Source of the DNA: Aphrocallistes beatrix
Taxonomy: Eukaryota > Porifera > Hexactinellida > Sceptrulophora > Aphrocallistidae
DNA: 64,000 nucleotides
Assembly (NCBI GenBank): GCA_963281255.1
Contig: OY725494.1
Span: 186,001 to 250,000, forward strand
Reading direction: 5' to 3'
Within the stretch, counting starts at the first letter, position 1. Every line of letters starts with the position of its first letter. The notes beneath the pieces are model-generated. The model had not been told where the DNA came from, did no database searches, and worked only from the letters and a program-made list of their open reading frames with translations. Positions 56,748 to 64,000 of this stretch are shown here, one piece after another. Position numbers and translations under genes: made by a program.

Positions 56748-57275
56748 CTTACTATCAAAACTCGATTAATGTTTATTTATAAATATCTATATATATATCT
56801 ATATATATATGTACGAATTGATTGAAGAAACTGCCAAGTACAGAAAGCTGATTTTTGGCATGTCTGACTCTTTTAGCTATGGCTCCACTAAGTTCTGAGC
56901 TCAGACGAAAACGTCGACTCATCATGGAATATGACGCCATTGTCACCTTTATTATAATTAGAAGTTTCAGTTTTTCAACTATAACTCAGCCATTTTAGAT
57001 GATAGAAGGCTGAAATTTTAATAGAATGTGTATATGAATATTCTTCACATGTGATACAACTATCATCAAAAAATGATGACTCATCACTCTGTTATGACGT
57101 CATCATTACGCATCCAAAAAAAATTATAACATTATAACAGTAAGACAGACATATTTAGAGATGTTATCTACCTTATAATTAATCAATGTGAGTCTAGGCG
57201 CCCAAAGGGAGCCTCCGGGGGACAAAAAGTGTCCGCCAGCCGCGCAGCGCAAGCAAGCGAACGCGCTTGTATATA
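56748..57275. mobile_element. Second copy of the GCGCGCTTGCTTGC-ended element
   Basis: Starts TCCTTACTATCAAAACTCGA, passes through (TA)-rich DNA and GACGTCATCATTACGCATC, and ends GCAAGCAAGCGAACGCGCTT. It is shorter than 2359-3312 because the left GC-rich block is missing. Homology to the first copy includes GAATTGATTGAAGAAACTG and AGAAAGCTGATTTTTG. Confidence 0.6.
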
Positions 57276-57476
57276 TGCATTACGTAAGAATTTTTAGTCC
57301 TGAATTCTTAATAGCCTTTTTCTTGCTTTTCGTAATTCTATTTTGCCCCTTAATATCTCTATTTTTTTCTATTAGATTGAATATAATCTGGCCAAAGTTT
57401 TGATGTTTCCCAACAACAACTAAAGCAGCTTCACAACTAACTTCTAGTTTTTCAAATCCATCTTCACAATTCAATC

Positions 57477-60400
57477 ATGTTTTCATCATCATCATTCTCA
57501 CATCCATCATCTCCAATCCATCTCTTCCTCCTTCAAGCTTTTGTTTCCTTTCTCTACTTTCCTTTCGGCATCTCCCTCTGGCCATTACCGATTATCCTCA
57601 CCCACAAGAAGACAGTCTCATGCCTGCTAATCGATTTTTCAATTCTCTTCGTGTATAGTGGACTGGTTTGGTTGGCTAGTATACACATGATGCGTTTTAT
57701 AATGAGACGTGTTCTATCCTATACAGATTGGGTGTTTGAAAATAATCCAAAAAAAACATCTTTCAAAACGAAATTATGGAAGTTTTGCTTATACTTATTT
57801 TTCAGGTCAAAAAATCTGAAATTGTATGACTATCAGAAATATTTACCAAAGTTGCCACTGCCAAATTTGGAGAGGACGATTTCGAACTATTTACCTACAG
57901 TGCAACTAATCCTCTCGGAAGAAAATTTTTCCAGACATAAAGTCCTAGCTCGCGATTTTTTACAAGCAGAGGGAGTCCAGTTACAAAGAGCGCTTGAAAA
58001 ACGCCACACTTCTACTGAAAATTATGTCAGCCAGTACTGGGAAGATTATGGTTATCTAGCAGGTTGTTTTAAATCAGATATTTTGATTTAAATTTATCAT
58101 TGAGCAATACAGTAAAACCACTCTATACTGAACACCGATTTTTTATACATTTTAATTGATATACAGTTAACTCCGCTTATTTGGGACAAGTCTCCAGGAA
58201 CAGAATGGTTCCCTTATATACTGTAACCTCCGATAGTGAACACCTCATTTTGAACACAGCCTATATACAGGTGACTCCGCTTAATCGGGACACTTTGGTC
58301 CCGGATATTTTGTCCCAATTAACCGATGAAATTTAGTATTAGCTTCTATGCATGGAAACCATTCCGTTCCTGGAGACGTGTCCCAATTAAGTGGAGTTGA
58401 CTGTGGTGTTCAAAATAAGGTGTTCACTATCGGAGGTTTCACGTAGTAGAATATTTGGATATATTGCCTAGGAATTCATTAAACTTTTGCCTTTTTTGTA
58501 TTAGAACTTAAGATAAATTTTTGATTAGCATGCTTGAAGGATTGATTACTTCTTACGAGTAACTGAAAACCCTTGTCAAAACTGCTTATCTGAAATTTCA
58601 CTCATCAGCTAAATTTCCTCAGTACATGATGAAATACCACAGTTATGTCCTACCCAATTATAGTTCAAACTCGTTTGAGCCAAAATTTAATGCTTCCTAT
58701 CCACTAATAAACTGAGCTGAGAGATATTCTACTTCTCTAATACTTTCTACTGTTTGAAATAATCTATAAACTTTTTATACATTTCAAATATTTTTGTTAA
58801 ACCAGCAATCCGAGATCAATCGCAAATTGAAATGGATAAATATGATCACACTTCTGAAATTTGTCTGATGTACAATCTCATCTATTTTCGTTTGAAGTTA
58901 CGGGGGGGAGGTGTGGTGGAAATAGTTCGCAAAAACCGGAAATAGTTCACATAAAAACCACCATTAATCCTAATGATAAAAAGTCGAACTATTTCCTTTT
59001 TCGAAAAGTCGAAACATTTCCGCGCTAGGAGGGGGTATAGCATCACTCCCCTCGATGATTTCCGAGAGACTCACAGGTGAATATCAATGTCACGATAAAT
59101 AACAATCAGTTTGACAGTAATCTGGCTGTAATATCTGTTTCCGTGCTCTGTGTGAACGATGCTCCCATTCAAGACTTCTACTTCCGGGGATAAATAGCGA
59201 TGTTGCATTCATAGAGACACATTCGTACTTCCACATTACAGTCAACTCCGCCTAATCGGGACAATTCTCCAGGAACGGAATGGTTCCCATACATAGAAAC
59301 TAATACTAAATTTCATCGGTTAATTGGGAATTCCGCTTTATCGGGACAAAATATCCGGGACCAAAGTGTCCCAATGAAGCGGAGTCACCTGTATACAGTC
59401 AGGGTCGCTTATTGTGAACCGCCAGGGGACCAAGAAATCTGTTCATAATAGAGATACTTCGTATTAAGCGGACTTGATTCAATACAAATCCTATCTAAAA
59501 GTGAAATTGACACCAAGAGGTTGGTTCATAATAAACGAATGTTCATATTAAGTGGATTCATAATAAGCGACCCTGACTGTATCTATAATTGAGTGATGCC
59601 ATTTGCATTTTTGATTAATTATTTTCCTTTAGGAGGTCGTCGCAATAAGAATCCAGACGAGGATGCCAGTCCCAACCCTGGCCTAATGATAAACACCACC
59701 GTAGCTCTATACGCACCTATAGGCACACCTCACGATTTCCGACAAGCTAGCAGAGCCGCCTCTCTCTCGCATCTCATCATGTATTACAAGGCTTTCATTG
59801 CTTCTGAGAAGTTCCCCCCTTTCTTCCTTCCCGGAACCAATGTACCCCTTTGTAGTGAGCAGTATCGGAGACCGATGTCTAGCACTCGGATTCCCTTCAA
59901 AGGGAAAGATAGGCTTATTTTCTCTCCTGGCATTCAGAATGGACATGCGATAGTCATTCATAAAGGAAGGTTGTTATCATAGAGTTAAGGGGGAGGGTTC
60001 CATTCCTAGATTTACTCGAATTTCCACCTTGTCTTGGGGACCTAGGATCCCCCCCCCCCCCCCCCAACTGACAGACTTTTTTGTTTTATTTACTTTATCT
60101 CTGTGATGAATTGATTGACGAAAGATCTACTCATCACCAAATAATGACATCATTGTCACCTTTTTAGATCAGTTTGAAGTTTTTCTTGTATTACCATAAT
60201 TTGGCAAATTACAGTTGGCAAAAAACACGATTTAATTGTCAGAATAATATTACATTAATTTAAAATTTAAATCACATAGCATTTTATACTCTTCAATACG
60301 GAATTGAAAATGCTTACTCATCATAAACGTTATTTGAATATCTTTGATTCTCCTAATACAGCGGTTTTCAATCTTTTTGGTCTGTGGACCCCCAATAAAA

Positions 60401-61504
60401 ATTTTCCTATATTCTGTGGATCCCTCCTATTAACCATAACACAAAATTTCGAATCCTGTGGACCACTAAGGTGTCCATGGACCCCAGGTTGGGAACCACT
60501 GTCCTAATACATGGTTAACTAAATCATTATTCTCTAGGTTCTTCAAAGTAGATTATTATCAGAATGGGAAATTGGTGTCTCCTAAACAGCTAGAGAAGAC
60601 TTTCACTTCGATCCTATCAGACGAATCTACTGCTCTAGAATCGGAGAGCTTACTTCCCTCTTACACAGCTGGGGACAGAGATGATTGGGCAGAGTTTAAA
60701 GAAAAGTTTCTATCTACGGGGCAGAATAAGGAGAATATGCATTATATTGATAGCGCAGCATTCTGTATCATGCTTGATACTGAAGAGCATTATCTAGGAA
60801 AAGTGAGTTTAATTGGGAACAAGTCGACTCGTCTCAAATACCAACTCGTCCCTATTTTTTGGTCAACTCTTTTATTTTTGGGGGTCAGTTGTAATAGTTG
60901 GGACTTGGGGGTGGTTTTGGGCTAAGGGTTGGTTGGAGATTTCAGTTGTAAAAGTGGACTATTATAACCATCAATAGATTTAAAAACGAACACGAATTAA
61001 CTTAGACCTAGTTGGTGTATAGTGCGAGTTGACTGGCATTCGTTTAATTAAGCTGACTCCACTGTATTTGTCAGAAATTGACACTTCCCATTTCTCCCTT
61101 AGCTTCCAAAGGTTATCATTGATCCTCAAAAGAACATTTACCCCAAAAACACCGACACTGACTTTATGTCCGAATACGCTGCTTCAATTCTTCACGGAAA
61201 CGGCTCTAACAGATGGCTTGATAAAGGAATAAACATTGTTGTATTCAAAACGGGATTATATGGTTTAACTATAGAGCATTCTAGTTCGGATGCTCCAGCT
61301 CTCGTTCAGATTTTTGAATGTATCAATGAAATTGATATGGATTATTTTATCGCGGATGGAGCCTCTCACCCTATTCCTCCTTGGATGGACAAGAGTTTAG
61401 TTCAGTTTACAAAGACGCGTTATAATTCAGATGGATTCATTAATGACGATTCAGATCCGAAGCAAGCTGTCTCGATGAGACTTGAATGGGACTTCAAACA
61501 AGAG
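57477..61504 (+). CDS. CPT1: Carnitine O-palmitoyltransferase 1, N-terminal two-thirds (3' end beyond window)
   Basis: Exons 57477-58062, 59633-59969, 60538-60802 and 61112-61504, with consistent phases, give 527 residues to a GTAAGT donor at 61505. CPT1 moves the acyl group from long-chain acyl-CoA to carnitine at the mitochondrial outer membrane, the control point of fatty-acid oxidation. Visible: two membrane spans (FLLQAFVSFLYFPFGISLWP; LLIDFSILFVYSGLVWLASI), KYLPKLPLPNLERTISNYLP, PLCSEQYRRPMSSTRIPF, SAAFCIMLDTEEHYLG and the catalytic His in TIEHSSSDAP (about H452). The acyltransferase C-terminal third must lie to the right of 64000. From this ATG only about 14 residues precede the first span, against about 45 in mammals, so the malonyl-CoA regulatory N-terminus is absent or on an unseen upstream exon. 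The start is uncertain. Confidence 0.88.
58108..58450. repeat. Triple nest of MITEs in CPT1 intron 1
   Basis: Outermost left piece CAGTAAAACCACTCTATACT at 58108, then CAGTTAACTCCGCTTATTTG at about 58167, then CTGTAACCTCCGATAGTGAA at about 58220 whose inverse (CACTATCGGAGGTTTCACG) ends near 58445. Within that last pair a complete CAGGTGACTCCGCTTAATCG to AAGTGGAGTTGACTG element occupies about 58269-58403. At least two insertion events can be ordered. Confidence 0.6.
59239..59579. repeat. Two complete MITEs placed end to end in CPT1 intron 1
   Basis: 59239-59391: ends CAGTCAACTCCGCCTAATCG and AAGCGGAGTCACCTG. 59396-59579: ends CAGTCAGGGTCGCTTATTGT and ATAAGCGACCCTGACTG. They are separated by TATA only, so the second used the TA flank of the first (or the reverse). 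Confidence 0.75.
60195..60265. repeat. Partial copy of the TTGGCAAAAAACAC repeat
   Basis: TAATTTGGCAAATTACAGTT, GGCAAAAAACACGATTTAAT and CAGAATAATATTACATTAA match the repeat at 10800-10970 and 15775-15870. CPT1 intron 2. Confidence 0.5.
60359..60501. repeat. hAT-like MITE with 8-bp target duplication in CPT1 intron 2
   Basis: Ends CAGCGGTTTTCAATC and GGTTGGGAACCACTG, flanked on both sides by the identical octamer TCCTAATA (60351-60358 and 60502-60509). Eight-base duplications and CAGxGGTTxxxAA ends are hAT hallmarks. Confidence 0.8.
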
Positions 61505-61539
61505 GTAAGTAAGGTATTGTTAAAATTATACAGTCGAAA

Positions 61540-61770
61540 CCTAAGTTGACTAATTCATTGAAAGATGATGAAGAATTATGAATTATTCAAAATCTCAAAC
61601 GTCAGTGCAAATTATATGCCCAAAAGTAGTTAAAAGGTTGCTCATGTTATATAGCTCTAACATTGCTCAGTCCCTAAGCGAAATATCAAATATTTTTTTC
61701 ATTATTTTAGTTTCAAATTTTGAGTAATTCATTGATAATTCATGAATTAGTCAACTTAGGTCGAAACTTT
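61540..61770. repeat. AACCTAAGTTGACTAATTC inverted-repeat element
   Basis: Left CGAAACCTAAGTTGACTAAT, right ATTAGTCAACTTAGGTCGAA, about 230 bases apart, lying just after the last visible CPT1 exon. A second hairpin with CGGTTTTTTCTTACTATTTC and its inverse (AGAAATAGTAAGAAAAAAAC) follows at about 61780-61910. Confidence 0.6.
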
Positions 61771-61989
61771 TTTTTTCTCACCGGTTTTTTCTTACTATTT
61801 CAGAATCTTAATTATTTAAAAAATTCAAAATATATATTAATTTCCATCGATTTTTTCTTACTGTTTGAGCCTGTAAAGAAATAGTAAGAAAAAAACGGTT
61901 TCGACTGTATATTGATTTGGACTCAACAAAGATGTTTAACCTTCGTTACCACAGGAATGTGTTGCGTCATTTCCGGTTTAGCTATTTTA

Positions 61990-62165
61990 TTATCACTTTT
62001 ACCTGGGGTATTTTCTATTTATAGTCTAGACCCCAAATTTATATGGCTTCCCCACCCAAGTGGCTAAAACAGGAAATGACGCAACACATCCCTGGTATAG
62101 GCGGAGATAACGGTGAAGCCATATAAGTTTGGGGTAATTACTATAAATAGAAAAATCCCAAGTGC
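61990..62165. repeat. Repeat with GGCTTCCCCACCCAAG motif
   Basis: GCGTCATTTCCGGTTTAGC and its inverse (GGAAATGACGCAACACATCC) flank CTATTTATAGTCTAGACCCC; a second arm continues to about 62165. Cousins at 32190-32260 and 50985-51065. Confidence 0.5.
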
Positions 62166-62514
62166 ATCGGAGGGATTATTAATTGATTACTCATTCCCTT
62201 TAATTAATAAGATGAGAAAAATTGAATGGGAAAACCATGGATGGATCCTTGGCGGTTGGAGATGTGAACAGGAAGGTTATGGCATTTAATACAGTCTAAA
62301 CTAAACTTCATAATTAATGAAAATTATACATTTATGAACATCAAAATACACTTTTCATACATAGCCAAATAGCATACAAATGTATAACAGGGACTTCTAA
62401 AGAATAAAATCAGGAGTGGACACTTTGACACTTATGAAAACCTAGGAGGGAGGGGTGAGTATAGTTAATTGTTGAGTCTATATGAAAAATCCTTTAATTG
62501 CGGCCTGCAGGTAC

Positions 62515-63636
62515 TTAAATTAATGGATTCTTCAGGTCTTTGTAAGAATAATGAGTCTTGAATCCACTTTCTCCTCTAAATCGTCTCCAGCAGAGTACAC
62601 ATGCTATATAGATCGAGGTGAAGTAATAGGGAAAGGAGTTCATGAAGACAGCAAGTATGAGAGAAGACAAAATCAGGAAATAAGTAATGATCATGACGGG
62701 CAGTGGAATGTACTGTGTATGTACCTTGCAGAAAGATCTTTTTTCTGGGTGATTGTATATAAAGTTCAGGATTAGTTCTGTTCCGAAAGTACAGGTGCGG
62801 ATGAAATGATGGAGAACAAATAAGAATCCGCCGGTCAATACTATGATAATAAGTTTCTTGAATCTCTCCTTCATGAGTTTGGATCTGCTAAGATAGTTTG
62901 GTAGGTTTTGTGAGATAGATAAATCAGTGTTATTCCAATCCATCACCATTAAAAGCCTCCTCATTTCTCTGATAATGATCCCCAATAAAATTACTTCAAA
63001 AACCCAGAGAAGACATTCACATAGAAAGAAAAGATAACACACAAATTTCAGAAGATTCAGGATTATTACGATCAGCATAGAGGAGAAAATGAAGTAAGGG
63101 ATTGAATTGGACTTAATCCAGCTTAAACGTGCGTAACGAGCAGTTAGGTATTTGCACAAACTTATAACCAAAACTGTACACATGATTAAGGCGCCATATG
63201 AGAGTAAAAGGAAGGAAGAATTCACTTCAGAATTCATTTTCTGAATTTCAATATTGCTCACATAGCAAGAGAAATCAGAGAGGTTGGCATGTCCTAATAA
63301 TAGCTTAGATCCATTATATTTTCTATTCACACAATCATGTCCAGTTTGAAGGCTGCCAATCCATACTGGAATTGCGCAAAGGAACAGACCCAGCCATTCC
63401 ACGATGAGTAGTGCTAACAGCAATCTATCCCTAACTAGAAAAGTTTCGTTGTTGTAAAATGATAAGCTTTTAAGATTTATTTTGTTTTGTTCAAGACTCG
63501 ACTTCAAAAGATTTCTCCTATAAACGATTTTTTTCACCAAATAGACGAACCAACATATGGATACTGTTGTTGCTATCACGGTATTGATTCCTACCACTGA
63601 AAGATAAATATATATCACAATTAATAACGATTCCAT
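62515..63636 (-). CDS. Intronless multi-pass membrane protein inside a CPT1 intron (opposite strand)
   Basis: 373 residues in one exon, at least seven hydrophobic spans: LLIVIYIYLSVVGINTVIAT; LLLALLIVEWLGLFLCAIPV; FLLLSYGALIMCTVLVISLC; PYFIFSSMLIVIILNLLKFV; CYLFFLCECLLWVFEVILLG; LIIIVLTGGFLFVLHHFIRT; MIITYFLILSSLILAVFMNS. The segment between spans 2 and 3 carries N-glycosylation motifs (NGS, NLS, NSS) and Cys residues, as expected for an extracellular loop. The C-tail is short and basic. No class-defining GPCR motif is visible, so the family is unknown. It lies between the last visible CPT1 exon and the rest of that gene. Confidence 0.72.
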   Translation of the reverse strand: MESLLIVIYIYLSVVGINTVIATTVSICWFVYLVKKIVYRRNLLKSSLEQNKINLKSLSFYNNETFLVRDRLLLALLIVEWLGLFLCAIPVWIGSLQTGHDCVNRKYNGSKLLLGHANLSDFSCYVSNIEIQKMNSEVNSSFLLLSYGALIMCTVLVISLCKYLTARYARLSWIKSNSIPYFIFSSMLIVIILNLLKFVCYLFFLCECLLWVFEVILLGIIIREMRRLLMVMDWNNTDLSISQNLPNYLSRSKLMKERFKKLIIIVLTGGFLFVLHHFIRTCTFGTELILNFIYNHPEKRSFCKVHTQYIPLPVMIITYFLILSSLILAVFMNSFPYYFTSIYIACVLCWRRFRGESGFKTHYSYKDLKNPLI

Positions 63637-64000
63637 TCAGGCACGTGTGAAATTGACAATGAGCTATCACATATATAGTGTCTGCAAATAATGCTGAGTC
63701 CACATCTTCTCCCATGCTATGCTAGATATATAATATCCCCATTACTGTTGAATATGATACGAGTATGCTAACATTGCTAACTTAGAGTTAGCAATGGTTA
63801 GCATCTTCGTATTTAACATTAGTGATTCCTACTGATTTACTTATTATTGCATATATACACCGTTACACCTCCAAACCCTATTTTACCCGATTGATGATTT
63901 CTCTATCATCATTTTAAACTCTAATCCGGAGACACAATTTTTGAAAAGTAATAGGAAACCTTGGGGGCAACAAGTAAAAGTATTTGTATTTTGTCCTAAT
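63637..64000. other. Right edge of the window, CPT1 intron
   Basis: No exon of CPT1 is visible. A 38-base palindrome (TGCTAACATTGCTAACTTAG / AGTTAGCAATGGTTAGCA) lies at 63767-63804. Confidence 0.4.

Noticed and set aside
59593..59632. ATG at 59593 as the start of a separate gene
   Set aside because: These codons are intron; the acceptor at 59632 joins the frame to the CPT1 first exon with matching phase.

Overview
The window is animal nuclear DNA. Genes are split by ordinary GT-AG spliceosomal introns with consistent phases, the intergenic DNA is AT-rich, and the orthologues (La, PPWD1, UNC119, CPT1, GPAT3/4, GRHPR, TMEM192) are eukaryotic. A large family of RING-less coiled-coil/NHL proteins and a high density of short TA-flanked inverted-repeat elements suggest a sponge, possibly a glass sponge; that assignment is inference and was not tested by any search. 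One run of 200 N (37142-37341) marks a scaffold gap.

Layout: 1-1740 is the 3' part of a JMY/WHAMM-like Arp2/3 activator. 3.4-8.65 kb and 29.4-35.5 kb hold one tandem family of coiled-coil/NHL beta-propeller genes: three open copies (5913-7154, 32579-33838, 34317-35504), two frameshifted copies (3514-4750, 29396-30657) and one copy whose middle is replaced by an intron-free Vasa-like DEAD-box fragment (7593-8647). 9.26-16.39 kb has two GRHPR-type reductase genes; the first carries an intronless PARP-fold gene in its second intron. 17.9-27.4 kb holds four-square housekeeping genes on the + strand: GPAT3/4 (lipid synthesis), PPWD1 (spliceosome-linked cyclophilin) and La (RNA chaperone). 27.67-29.31 kb is a decayed Penelope-like retroelement (RT plus GIY-YIG) with a recognisable hammerhead ribozyme, inserted into the TA repeat of another element. 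36.3-38.4 kb is an inverted repeat with 847-bp arms around the gap. 41-48 kb (minus strand) holds two complete genes and one remnant of a long helical coiled-coil family of unknown function, then TMEM192. 51.7-53.2 kb is UNC119, 54.9-56.1 kb an intronless multi-pass membrane protein, 57.5-61.5 kb the 5' two-thirds of CPT1 (continuing beyond the window), and inside its next intron, on the opposite strand, lies a second intronless multi-pass membrane protein.

Much of the non-coding DNA is made of small palindromic elements. Several families begin CAGT, end ACTG and sit in TA, and they are repeatedly nested in one another. Apart from lipid metabolism (GPAT3/4 and CPT1 act at opposite ends of acyl-CoA use) the genes do not form an obvious pathway; the system-like features are the NHL array, the paired coiled-coil genes and the layered mobile elements.
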